Shown piece after piece: positions 45,442 through 55,779 of a stretch of DNA of 64,000 nucleotides. The stretch's first letter is position 1, and each line of letters starts with the position of its first letter. The stretch comes from Tricholoma matsutake. Lineage: Eukaryota > Basidiomycota > Agaricomycetes > Agaricales > Tricholomataceae. The stretch lies in assembly GCA_026075535.2 (NCBI GenBank), contig AP026542.1:5704001-5768000 (forward strand), written 5' to 3'. A program made the translations under genes and the position numbers. Below the pieces are notes generated by a model that saw nothing but the letters and a program-made list of their open reading frames with translations, did not search any database and was not told the DNA's origin.

Positions 45442-45921
45442 TGTAAGGCAAGGGGTAGGGGTATACCCTTGTGTTTTTGGGCTAAGGGTATGAGGGGTAA
45501 GAGTAGGGGTTTGGAAGTTCATACCTTTGCATACCCCTGTACCCTTACTAAGGGTACAGGGGTATGCCAGGGGTATGCTTATGTAAGAATATCATTTGAT
45601 TTTTTCAGCTACAAAGACTCATATTCAAGATTTTCATCAATTAAATTCAGATTTTGTCCAACATGATAATGGCTTTCATATGTTAATAAGAGGTATTAAT
45701 ATGTGATATTGGTAGTAAATACAATAGTTATCAACACTTTTCAAATGAATTTTGCTCTAAATATGTTGATTTTGTGCCTAACCCTTGTACCCTTGACAAA
45801 CCCTCCCATACCCTTGGCGACCCTTATATGTTTCCATACCCTTACCCTTAAGGGTAGGGTGTTCAGGGGTAGGGGTAAGGGTATGAGATTTGACACCAGG
45901 GGTAACCCCTGCCTTGCCCTA
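45442..45921. mobile_element. hAT-2: 480-bp hAT-like MITE in the kinase catalytic loop
   Basis: Flanked by exact 8-bp duplications GATATCAG (45434-45441 and 45922-45929). The ends read inwards are TGTAAGGCAAGGGG and TAGGGCAAGGCAGGGG, imperfect inverted termini. The interior is dense in GGGTA/TACCC words near both ends, as in hAT-3. No ORF of its own. Confidence 0.85.
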
Positions 45922-46301
45922 GATATCAGTGTCAGCAACATCCTTCTTCATTGCCCCCATGAAGCTACAGGGTTATTGATTGATTTTGATTTTGCAATGA
46001 CTATTAAGGACATTGCCACTGGTATCCTTGCCAACTATGTCATAAACAATGAGGAGGTTGAGATGGTTATCAATGATAGCTTACTTGATAATGAAACTGC
46101 AACATCTGATATGGCTGGCAATGATACTGAGGCAACCGGCAAGAAGACCAAGAATTGTGTTTGGACTGTAAGTTGCTTGACTATTCAATATTCATGATGG
46201 GGTATCAATAACAGTATGTTATTGTTATTTTTAGGGAACTCCCCCCTTTGTTGCGATAGAAGCTCTGCTTTCCTTTCTGAAACCTTTTATGCATCGACCT
46301 G

Positions 46302-47677
46302 TAGGGCATGGCATGGGTAACCCTCGGGTATATTTTTGTATACCCCTACCCATACCCATGATCACTGTACCCGCATGGGTAGGGGTATGGTGTTACTGCG
46401 GGTTTTTGCGGGTTACCCATGGTTATTTGTGGGTATTGATATGAATATGTATTTTAATAATCTAATTACACTAAATTAATATATAGAAAGTGACCCCCTT
46501 CTCATGTTTGGAGCAAGGGAGGGGGGATGGTGCCTGTAGTCACCGAGAACAGAATGAGTAACCCCCCCGCTCACATTTGCAGCAAGAGAGGGGGGGTGCT
46601 GCCTGTCACTGGCTGCACAGCAAGATACTTCTGAGAAAGTATGATGTCAGTATTCTGGAAGTACTCCTAATACTCCCACCATACTCACCAAGGGATATTT
46701 TGCCAGTATGCATACCAATCTAGAATACTACTTCAGTACCTTCAGTACTATCAAAATATAGTACAATACTGTCAAAATACCTCTAGTGAAGTATGTTGAC
46801 AATATTAGGAATACTGTCAGGATACTTTCACAATACTTCTCAGGCAGTATTGTGCCTTGCACCCAGTGTGTAGCATTTCCACCCCACGAGCAGTTGCTCA
46901 TGGTGGCAGTTGGGGGTGCTATTGTCTCGGGTCCTCCTCCTGGTCATTGTCGTCATTCCACCTGCTATCCACCCCACGAGCAGTTGCTCATGAGGCTGGG
47001 GTGGGTGGTGTGCCATTGTGACATGGTGGCATTGGTGTGGGGTTGTTCCGTGTGAGCTCCTCATTCAGAGGGAATTCCAACCTAGGAAATGAAAGAAACA
47101 AAATAGTTAGTTTATGAAAAAAGAAATGAATGAAAAAAAACTTACCGTGGGCCCAAATGATGCAATCACATTGTTTGGGCCCAGGTGATGTGGCACCATT
47201 GGGTGTGTGTTGTTAGCTGTCATTGTCCATCTTTATCAGTAGTTTAGAACCTGAAAAAGAAGAAACATAATCAGTTAGTTTACAAAAAGCAAGAAATGAA
47301 ACACAAAAAAACTTACTATAGGCCCAAATGACAATTCACGTCGTTTGGGCCATGTTGTGGCCATTGTGGTTGCTTACTCATCATCCTCGCTCCCCGTTTC
47401 CACCCCACAAGCAGTTGCTCACGGCGGTGGTTGGGGGTGCTATGGTGGTGGTTGGATCATCCTATAGTTTAGAATTAGATGTGTCATGAGTAATCAACAA
47501 GGTCAGATGATCACTCACCTGACCAAAATCTGGGTACTGGCATACCTGCACATACCCGTAACACCATGGAAAAGGGTATGGTGTTGCCCGGGCATGGCAA
47601 TCCCATACCCATACCCATACCTGTGCATACCCATGACCGGAAACACACAGTGTTACCCATACCCGTGCCATGCCCTA
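46302..47677. mobile_element. hAT-3: 1376-bp non-autonomous hAT-like transposon in the kinase
   Basis: Termini TAGGGCATGGCATGGGTA and, read inwards from the right, TAGGGCATGGCACGGGTA. Exact 8-bp duplications TCGACCTG at 46294-46301 and 47678-47685. Subterminal TACCC/GGGTA clusters lie at both ends. The interior has the same hairpin modules as hAT-1: GAGCAGTTGCTC near 46890, 46978 and 47412, and CCCAAATGATG...CATTTGGG-type pairs near 47150-47185 and 47322-47352. No transposase. Confidence 0.92.
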
Positions 47678-47839
47678 TCGACCTGGCCATGACCTTGAAT
47701 CAATTCTTTATGTCATCTTTTACTTCTGCACATATTTCAAGGGCCCAGGCTTACACAGAGATTTGGATGATTTTCCTGAAATGGTGTCTATCTGTGAGCC
47801 TATCTGCAGTGTGGAGATAGACAAGCACTAATTGGGAAA

Positions 47840-49202
47840 AGGAGAATGTTAAAGACTTACTTCTAGTCACACCAATATAACAAGATACAGTGTAATATTC
47901 CAGGAGACTAGAGGTAAGCTAGGTTTTATCATAGTAGTTCAAAGTGAAGAAGATTCCTAAAGGATTAGTGATCAGTTCGTCAAGTAGTAAATATGCCATA
48001 ACAATAGCATAAGCCATGCTTACACCCTCCCACCCTTTAAGAATAGCAGGGGGGAAAGAATGCGGTAGCAACAACTCAAAAGTAGAGAAAGAAATCATTA
48101 GAATAAAATAAAAACTAAAATCAACTCAACATCAACATCACGCTGGGTGCATCAAAACCCAGTGGGAAAAAGCTACTGTGTGTCCCTATACCTTATGGCT
48201 TAACCAGTTATCCAGTGCTTCGCAGTCTTCCAGTTCTTGTTGCGCCAGCCAGAGGTCATTGCCAGGTCCAAATCCAGTCCACCGTACAAGGTATTGGTAA
48301 CCACGTCCTCGTTTTTGCTTGTCCACAAATTTCTCCATGGTGTATTCTTCAATTCCATCTGATGTCACCACAGGGCCAGGTTGCATGTGTTTGTGCCAAG
48401 GAAACAAGACAGGGTTGTTCTCCTGATAGTGTTTGAGAATTGAAGAGTGAAATGTTGGAAACACATCAGGTGAGTTGGGTAGATCCAGAGTGTAAACTGA
48501 AGATTCGGGGAATGCAGAGACAACTGAGTGTGGGCCATCAAATTGTGGGAAAAACTTAGCAACTCATTCCTTGTCACCAGCCTTGTATTCTCACCCTCAG
48601 TGTAGTGTCAAAAGCATCACCTTGTCCCCAACTTTGAAAGTTTCCTCTTTTCCATGGTTTTCATTTGTCCAGATATTTTCGACATCAACAATGCATCTTT
48701 AGCATCAGTTTCATCAAGTAAAACACATGGCTTGCACATCAATCTCCTCTTCTGGAGGGTTAGTGAGTGATGCATAGGGAAATGCATGGGTTTTACCTGC
48801 AGGTTTCCCACACTTTTATTTCCTAATTTATTCAATGAGTTTTGCATGAAAAATCATGAGAAAATGATTTTCTGTAGCTGCTTTGTTGGCTCTTTGTGAT
48901 CCAACACATAAAACAATATTTGGGTGACATTTCTCATGTGTCAAGGATGCAAATATATTATTTTGTCCATGGTATCACAAGCACCCAATGAATAGCTACT
49001 AGAAACTCATTTTTTCATGATTTTTCATGCAAACTCATTGAATAAATTAGGAAATAAAAGCATGGGAAACCCGTGGGTAAAACCCATGCATTTCCCTAGT
49101 GATGCGGGGATTAAGGGAGGCAGCACGTGCAGTGATTGACCCATTGCAATTGGAAACCTGAGAACCTGGTGGAAGTGTTCACCATGTTCATCATGCTGAA
49201 GC
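47840..49202 (-). pseudogene. Gypsy H fragment: integrase tail, chromodomain and 3' LTR
   Basis: On the minus strand from 49202: VNTSTRFSGFQL and PPLIPASL of the post-integrase region, a MITE insertion, then TNPPEEE, a decayed linker (48617-48770), and a chromodomain (GYQYLVRWTGFGPGNDLW, LEDCEALDNW) ending at 48186. A polypurine tract (48025-48040) precedes an LTR starting TGTAAGCATGG at 48024 and running left to about 47840; its inner end is not resolved. The upstream part of the element is missing: the fragment abuts hAT-4 at 49203. Confidence 0.75.
48775..49098. mobile_element. 324-bp MITE with about 97-bp terminal inverted repeats
   Basis: Left arm from TAGGGAAATGCATGGG (48775-48871) is matched in reverse complement by 49002-49098 with about nine mismatches. 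Flanks are GTGATGCA (48767-48774) and GTGATGCG (49099-49106), an 8-bp duplication with one transition. It sits inside the Gypsy H integrase tail. The 8-bp duplication and TAGGG ends suggest hAT mobilisation. Confidence 0.85.
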
Positions 49203-49975
49203 TAGTGCTTGAAAGTCCAGTCCAGTCCCAGTCTTTTGCCCTTCTGGGCTCAAACCGGGGACTGAACTGGTCCTATAGTATTGAAAATTCTACAGGACCA
49301 CAGACCAAACCACTCAGGACTGGTCCTGAGCAGTCTGTCTGTGGTCCTCAACCGGTTTTGACCAGTCCTACAACTATATACTAACTATTTTATGTAAATT
49401 ACCTGATGTAAAATAAAATGCTATACCACCCCATGAGCATGGCTCATGGGGCTGGATGTTGGTGCTGTCGCTGCTATTCCTGCTGTCATAGCTGTCATTG
49501 CTGTCATTGCCACCATTCCTGCTGTTGTTGCTGTTGTTGCTGTGTTGTTGCCACTATTCCTGCTGTTGTCATTGTCGTCGCCACTGTTCCTGCTGTTGTC
49601 ATTGTCGTTGCCACTGTTCCTGCTGTCATTGCCATTGTCCCTGTTCCTGCTGTTGTCATCATTGTCTCCCTTCCTGCTGGGGTTGCCACTGTTCCTGCTG
49701 GGGTTGTCATCTCCATGCTTCGTTTTTGTTGGTCTTGTTACCAGCACTACCACTCATCATATCCACCCTGGGAGCAGAGGCTCGCAGTGGTGGTACACAG
49801 TAGGGGCAGGGGACACCGGCTGTAGTGTTTCTGGCACAAATATAGTACCTAATATCAAAAAGAGAAGTGTTAATAAGATTATAGAAAATGAAATAATAAA
49901 GTTACCTGGGCCCAAATGACATCTGTCGTCATTTGAACCCTGCTTTGTTGAGTGGTGGTGGGTGTTAGGAAACAG
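49203..49975. mobile_element. hAT-4: left part of a hAT-1 relative (right end not found)
   Basis: Begins TAGTGCTTGAAAGTCCAGT, matching the hAT-1 terminus at 15 of 19 bases. It continues with the same GGTCC/GACCAGT-rich subterminal text, a hairpin (ATGAGCATGGCTCAT near 49433), GAGCAGAGGCTC near 49770, and a CCCAAATGACA...GTCATTTG pair near 49912-49938. No matching right terminus or duplication was found, so the right boundary is approximate and the copy is probably truncated. Confidence 0.65.
49450..49720. repeat. Minisatellite in hAT-4 (units built on TTCCTGCTGTTGTCATTG)
   Basis: Imperfect tandem units of about 30-45 bp with the core TTCCTGCTGTTGTCATTG and GCCACTGTTCCTGCTG, embedded in a CTG/TTG-rich run. 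Confidence 0.8.
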
Positions 49976-50122
49976 CTCTATTATGTAATAAGATTTCATT
50001 TTATTTTATTATGTCGAATTACGCTACATTACGCTGAATGACACTACACTTTGATAGCATGAGAATTTTATTTTGCATGCATCAATATGTACATGCATGT
50101 ATGAGTGCATTGGTAACAACAC

Positions 50123-50354
50123 TGTAAGGTAGGGTGCATGTACAGGCAGGGTCATCACGTGAGCAGTGTTACACCAAACCTCTAATTTCTCTTGTATGTT
50201 ACACCCATTGCCCAAATCAGTTCTGAACCCCCCCCTAAAATGTCAATCTGAAGAGGTTCTCAGTGGCTGATCACTGACCTTTGGCCCTGATATTGAGACA
50301 TAAGTTTGACCATTGCATGTGATGACCCTGGCTGTGCATGCACCCTACCTTACA
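50123..50354. mobile_element. 232-bp inverted-repeat element (arms about 39 bp)
   Basis: TGTAAGGTAGGGTGCATG at 50123 is matched in reverse complement by the sequence ending CACCCTACCTTACA at 50354 (36 of 39 bases). No clear target duplication. It may be a MITE, or it may lie at the left edge of an LTR belonging to gag E. Confidence 0.55.
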
Positions 50355-50933
50355 ATATATGTAACATAGTATATAAACCCTAAATATACACCTAGGGTGC
50401 CCCAGTTGTGTTCTCTTAGGTATTCCACCTACACTTGTGGTGTGAAACACCTTTCTCAACAAACTCATCTATTAATAACCCCTCACATCAAACCATCAAT
50501 TCCCCCATCATGCCCCCTTCTTGTAGAGAGAACCCGCATGGTCTTAGCTAGCAGATAGTGGGTGTCACCCTAACAGAAGAACACAACTTTCCATATCAGT
50601 ATGCCTTCTCTTACTTGCACATACATCATTGTTTCACCGCACCACATCCAATTACTCATCCTTTCAGCATGAGCCGGAAGTACTTGTATATATGTAATCT
50701 ACCTTTTCTTTCATAAGCCGATGCCAGGCCTCGCCTTACATTGTGACTGCCAGTGATTGAGAGGCAGCGCTTGTCATTAGGACAGCTGCAACCAGACAAC
50801 CGATTGGATCTGGTTTAGTTACGATTTACATTACTCTATTCAGACGACTATTTTAGTTACAAGCCAAATTCAGTGATAATTATGAGATCAGGCACCTTAG
50901 CTGAAGAAGTGATTCATCACAGATCTAACCATT
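50355..50933 (+). other. Leader or LTR remnant upstream of gag E
   Basis: A TATATAA-containing stretch near 50370 and TG/CA-rich sequence resemble the downstream part of an LTR plus leader. LTR limits could not be fixed because no second copy is in the window. Confidence 0.35.
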
Positions 50934-51565
50934 ATGTCTGAACCATCAACTTCTAATCCTGTTCCTAATCCTGTTCCTACACCAGCGCTAGAGGCGAAAA
51001 TTGATGCACTTATAGCACAAATGTTGCAATTAGTGTCAGTGTCGGCAGCATCACAGCCCAGACTAGCAGAAGTACAGCCAGAGACAACAGGAGATAGAGA
51101 TGATGAGATGGAGGAGATGGCAGAGTGGATGTCACAGGATGATGTGCAGGCGGCGGAGAAATCTGGAAATGGAAAAGTGTGCTTACCTAAGTACACACCC
51201 CCACAAACCTTTGACGGTACCATGGAGAATACAAAATCTTTTATCAGCTCTATAGTATTGTACATCTATGGGAGGAAGCCAGAGTTTTGTACAGCCAAGT
51301 CTAGGATTATGTTTGCTCTCTCATACATTCAGGGGGGGAAAGCACAGTTCTGGAGAAATGAGGCTATTAATCAAATTGCCATGGGAAATAAACTATTTGC
51401 AACCTTCAAGGAATTTCTGGAGAGATTGGAGGCACAGTTTGGGGACCCTAATCCAAAGGTGACAGCCAATGCCAAATTAAAAATCATGCACCAAGGTTCC
51501 CTAATGGCAGATGAATTTATTTTGCAGTTCAAAGCAGAAGCCTCGCAGATGGATATGGGAGAAGT
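50934..51565 (+). pseudogene. Gag gene E, 5' part
   Basis: MSEPSTSNPVPNPVPTPALE opens a Gag with a short coiled coil (LEAKIDALIAQMLQL), an acidic linker, and the capsid core YTPPQTFDGTMENTKSFISS, FCTAKSRIMFALSYIQGGKAQFW, TFKEFLERLEAQFGD. The frame is open and is cut after MDMGEV by a LINE. The continuation (MGEVALVEFLKAGLNPSLFK) is at 55253. Belongs to a Gypsy element otherwise not visible. Confidence 0.85.
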
Positions 51566-53013
51566 TGGGAGACAGAGGGAAGACGAGAATCCCCACCTTG
51601 AAAGTAAAGGGGGAGAATGGACGCTCGGAAGAGATAAATACAAATGAGGGCAAGGCAAAAGTGCTCGCAAAGGCCTTCTTTCTGCCGAAGCCAGCAACAT
51701 TGGCAGTCCCACAAGAATAGGAGTACCCAGACCCTCTGCCAGAGCCATCGCCAGTAACAGAGGCCCAGATATGCACGCACATAGCAAAACTATCTCCATA
51801 TAAAGCACCAGGGCCAGACGGTATCCCAAACATAGTCTTGCAGAAATCAGTAAATATTATAATCCCGCACTTACTACCTATCTACAGGTCGATTTTACAA
51901 CGTGGCATTTACTATCAAGGATGGCAGCAGTTCACGACATGCATGCTCAGGAAGGGAGGGAAGCCCAGTTATGAAGTACCCAAAGCCTACCACCCCATCG
52001 CCCTACTGTGCACTATGGCAAAGGTTCTGACTTCCATAGTTTCCGAAAACCTCATACAAATAACGGAGCGACACCAACTACTCCCGGACACTCACTTCAG
52101 AGGAAGGCCCTGCAGAAGTACAACTGATGCGGTGCACCTGCTGGTACATAGGGTAAAAGATGCTTGGAGGAAGAAGAAAGTCACATCCATACTATTTCTC
52201 AACATCGAAGGCGCTTTTCCCAACGCAGTAACAGAGTGGCTGATACACAACATGAAGAAGAGACGGGTCCCTAGGGGGACAGTGCAATTTGTCAGCCGAC
52301 TATTGGATGGGAGATCGACAAGATTACAGTTCAATGACTATATATTGGAGTTGATACCCATAGACAATGGAGTGGGGCAGGGTGACCCGATATCACTGCC
52401 GGCTTTCAATTTTTACAACGCAGACCTACTTGAGCTAAACGGAACCCTGCAGGCACTAGGCTACATCGACGACGCAATGGTCATGGCCACTGGAAGAAAC
52501 TTCAAAGAAACTACTCAGGCTATCAAGGATCATATGGAAAAGGAGAACAGAGGCTTCAAATGGGCGGACGACCACAACTCAAAGTTCGAAATCAGTAAGC
52601 TAGCGATCATGCATTTAGGATGCAAGAGAAGCAGACAGCCATCTGGAACACATTGGCAAATGACCAAGCCAAGGCTAATGCTACAGGGAAAAGAGGTAAA
52701 TATGGTGGATAACTACAAGTACCTAGGCATAATCATCGACGACAAACTATCGTGGAGGAACCAAGAAGACAGGGCAATAGACAACACGACGAAATGGGTA
52801 TTGCAGTGTCGACGGCTAGCGAGAACAGATTATGGTCTGTCACCCAGGCTAATGCGTCGGCTATACCTGTCAGTGGCTATCCCCAAAATGATGTATGGAG
52901 CCGAAGTCTGGTATAACCCACCACGAATAGTACCAGGGGCCAAAAGGAGAACTGGCTTGGCTAGAGTCGCGAATCAACTAATGAAAATCCAGAGAATCAC
53001 CACCCTAGTATAA
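51566..53013 (+). pseudogene. LINE reverse transcriptase
   Basis: Open except for a TAG at 51718. Conserved blocks: KLSPYKAPGPDGIPNIVL, YHPIALLCTMAKVL, HFRGRPCRSTTDAVHLLVH, the A motif SILFLNIEGAFPNAV, VGQGDPISL, the active-site C motif YIDDAMV, and YKYLGIIIDDKLSW. In motif A the catalytic Asp is Asn (AAC at about 52200), which should inactivate polymerisation. The C-terminal thumb continues beyond an apparent break at 53013. Confidence 0.9.
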
Positions 53014-53430
53014 GGGCAACCTAAGCCTCTAGCAAAGGGAAATCCAAAGTTAAAATTATACTACATAATACAGGCATTGGGGACACACCTAGCAAAGGGA
53101 AATCCGAAGAGAAAACTCTAAGGATCCCCTTGCTGATGCCCAGTATATGTGAAGACAACAAAAATCAAATATAACCTAAAAATAGAAAAAGGCGGAGATA
53201 GGCGGATCAAGGCCGCCGAATGACATCATACCAAGGGGTATGTGTCGGAAGGGGTACTCTGCCTCTAAATATAAAAGTGTCAACATGTACAAACATGATA
53301 GCAAGGGAAAATTAGTAATAAAATCCAGAAAAATCATAGAAAATGAAGAATAGAAGGAAATGAGGTGGGGAAAAATATAGGACGAACATAAAAAATAGGA
53401 AAAACACACAGGGCACCCCCTAGTCCCCTT
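53014..53430 (+). other. Non-coding interruption between LINE RT thumb and its continuation
   Basis: The RT reading (IQRITTLV) stops near 53010 and the expected next block (TNGALRSTPTDTLDLHSG) begins near 53437. CACCCTAGT (53002-53010) and CACCCCCTAGTC (about 53414-53425) flank the interval, so it may be a small insertion with a short duplication. No inverted termini are visible. It contains a near-duplicate of AGCAAAGGGAAATCC (near 53033 and 53091). Confidence 0.4.
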
Positions 53431-54754
53431 ACACCTAGCCACCAATGGAGCACTTCGCTCAACCCCAACAGACACACTGGATTTGCATTCAGGTATCCTA
53501 CTGCTAGAACTAACGATGCTAAAAACATGTTACAGGGCGATAACCAGAATATGCACCCTACCCGAGACCCACCCACTACACCAGATAATACGTGAATACT
53601 GAGAGACACACACGAGAAAACATCGCACTCCCCTCCCCAACCTGCTAAACCTCTTCATAGAAATACATCCGGACAGCATAGAGAGCATAGCCTCCAATAC
53701 ATGCTCCACGACACTCAATCCCACGATGTTCACCATGGAGATAGCTCAAGATTGCAATGCGTCCATACACAGAGAAAAGGAAAGTACACCTGAGATAAAG
53801 ATTTTCACAGATGGGTCGGGAACGGACAGAAAAATAGGAGCAGCAGTGGTGATGTATAGGAAAGGGAGAACCGCACCTTCCAAAATATTAAGGTATCATC
53901 TAGGGAGCACGAAAAACTACACATCATTTGAAGCGGAAGCGGTAGGAGCAACTCTGGGAATATGGCTAATCAGAACAGAACATATAGCAGGGCACTTACC
54001 GATTTCAATACTGACAGACAGCCAATCACTAATCAAGAGAACCCAGTTGCACAGGGCAATGACCGCGCAATACCTAATCGAAGACCTACTAAACGCAGCA
54101 AATAACATTAACACAGACAATGCAAGCACGAACTCGACAAAGTTTCACTTAGTGTGGATCTCAGGACATAGCGGGGTACAGGGAAACGAAAGGGTAGACA
54201 AAGAGGCGAAAAGGGCAGCAAGGGGCAAGTCTAGTCCGCCACACAGACTCCCTCTGATACTGCGAGGGGAACTGCTGAAAAGTATCGCAGCACTAAGACA
54301 GGAATTTCAGAGAGAGTTGAGGGACAGATGGAAGGGCATATGGGTGGCATCACCTTGTCAGCCAAAGCTAAGCTGCATCGACCCCGATTTTACATATGGC
54401 AGATATGCAGAACTACAGGATAACTTAAAGCAATGACAGGTCTGCATTCTAACACAAATCCACACAGGCCACATCCCACTGAACTTCTACCTATACCGCA
54501 TCAAAAAGAGGGAGTCAAGTAATTGCGACGCACGCCAGGGACAGGGCCCACCGGCCAAAGAGATGATCAGGCACTATCTATTCGAGTGTGGAGCCTATGC
54601 AAGGGAAAGACACAAACTGGACAATCAGATGAGGAGAGACTCCAGGGATTTGACAGCACTACTAAGTTTCAGGAAGGGAGTCAAAGTGCTAACAAACTAC
54701 ATGAATAAGACAGGACATCTATGCCCCCACAAAGGTAAATACCCAATCTCGTGA
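53431..54754 (+). pseudogene. LINE RT thumb, RNase H and C-terminal zinc motif
   Basis: The thumb ends near 53600. RNase H (53726-54436) has IFTDGSGTDRKIGAAVV, SFEAEAVGA, LTDSQSL and SGHSGVQGNERVDKEAK, so all four acidic positions are kept. After a TGA at 54434 comes QIHTGHIPLNFYLYRI and a Cys/His motif (CDARQGQGPP...HYLFEC) typical of Tad-clade C-termini, ending at 54754. Several frameshifts. Confidence 0.85.
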
Positions 54755-55252
54755 AGGACAGACTCTCACACATAAACCCCACAGAGATAAACCCCTCTGG
54801 GACTACACACAAACATGCGCACGCAACACCATATTGATTCGCGAAAACACAATCCCAAAAACCAAAAATTACTACCTGCGACACAGAGAACTACACTAAA
54901 CTACAAGAGGTTTACAGTTGAAAAGCAGCCGAGTATGAAAACACATACACCTACACTGTTCACACTGTGCCTTCCACTATGTGGTCAGGCAAATAACAGA
55001 CCCATACCGAACAAAAGCAACTTACGAGGAGAAAAGGAAAGGAGAGGTCAACGAAGGTCCCATAGTCCTAAACAGCTAAAGAAACCGGACCTCAGGGGGA
55101 GCGATTGCCTAGGGCATGCCGTCTGAGGGGCAAGGACTAGGGCGAGGGAAGGCAAAGGGGCCTAGTGTAGACACTCTAATACATAAAGACCATTGTAGGG
55201 CATGCCCTGAGAGGTCGAAAAAAATGACATTAAAAAAAAAAAAAAAAAAAAA
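54755..55252 (+). other. LINE 3' UTR and poly(A) tail
   Basis: No supported ORF; ends in A21 directly before the 11-bp duplication. Confidence 0.8.
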
Positions 55253-55381
55253 ATGGGAGAAGTGGCATTGGTAGAATTTTTGAAAGCAGGATTAAATCCC
55301 TCTTTATTCAAGTCTATCTACTGACTAACCTTCTATGCCAGAGAAGCTGGACAAGTGGTATAATTGGGTGATGCGCCTTGA
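55253..55381 (+). pseudogene. Gag gene E, short continuation
   Basis: MGEVALVEFLKAGLNPSLFK and then LDKWYNWVMRLD, with stop codons and a frame slip between. Cut at 55381 by the 5' LTR of Gypsy C; the rest must lie right of the window. Confidence 0.8.
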
Positions 55382-55670
55382 TGTAAGCATGCTCATGCTT
55401 ATATAACACTTGACTCCTATTTGTACAGACCTTATATACTACGACATACATGGCTTATGGATTCTTCTCCCCTTTTCCCCCCATATTCTCTGCTACCTTA
55501 ATACTCTGCTTGTTATAATGTCTCTTGCTTCTAATTACACATTGTTGGCTTGTTATTTACGTGGTTAGTAGTGAGTGGCCAGTTTCTTTCCCCCCTCCCT
55601 TCTCCCCCAGTGTTTCCTATTCCCTATTAAAGGGATAGGTTTCCACTTTTTTTAAAACAACATTACAACA
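55382..55670 (+). repeat. 5' LTR of Gypsy C (right edge approximate)
   Basis: Starts with an inverted word (AAGCATGCTCATGCTT) and contains TATATAA at 55402. The first 98 bp match 61021-61118 closely. The right end is estimated from ACATTACAACA near 55667. Confidence 0.75.
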
Positions 55671-55779
55671 CTGCATAATTGTGTGATCATGTACTAAGCG
55701 GTATACATTGCACAACAGTTAAACCCTGTCTTGAACACCTTCAGTCCATACCCCCCTCACTACTCATAGTAGGGCGAGG

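Larger units (their letters stand above)
44205..47830 (+). pseudogene. FunK1-type fungal protein kinase, broken by two hAT-like insertions
   Basis: Recognisable FunK1 blocks in order: SELGMQEWLNLIGEIM; KPDLVLISHDHYQSLLK; RTPSWMIHTINTKSYLWFIV; QYSLTLTDHEGQIHYHGG; FLTILAFLMFGDNTDIGLDP; EDHIYTLESFLG; QFVLKDSWVQ (VAIK-like lysine); the catalytic loop VLHCDIS then VSNILL; LLIDFDFAM (DFG position); after an intron (about 46170-46234) GTPPFVAIEALLSFLKPFMHRP then GHDLESILYVIFYFCTYFKGP. hAT-2 (45442-45921) splits the catalytic loop and hAT-3 (46302-47677) splits HRP-GHDLE. Both carry exact 8-bp duplications and the frame resumes after each. HRD has become HCD, and TGA stops occur near 44539, 44600 and 45014. 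FunK1 kinases are expanded in mushrooms; substrates are mostly unknown. Both ends are uncertain. Confidence 0.85.
51566..55252 (+). mobile_element. 5'-truncated LINE (Tad-like), inserted in gag E
   Basis: Exact 11-bp duplication ATGGGAGAAGT at 51555-51565 and 55253-55263; the right end carries a 21-base A run (55232-55252). The interior encodes RT and RNase H but no endonuclease, as expected for 5' truncation. The gag frame of E resumes across the element. Confidence 0.93.

Noticed and set aside
45442..45921. Telomere-like array (TACCC repeats)
   Set aside because: The words are irregular, on both strands, and lie inside elements with exact 8-bp duplications, so they are transposon subterminal repeats.
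49421..49919. Cys/Val/Leu-rich and Asn/Asp-rich ORFs on both strands
   Set aside because: They are translations of a CTG/TTG-type minisatellite inside hAT-4.
53176..53609. Minus-strand ORFs in the LINE interruption
   Set aside because: AT-rich, no domain, opposite to the LINE coding strand and spanning its junctions.
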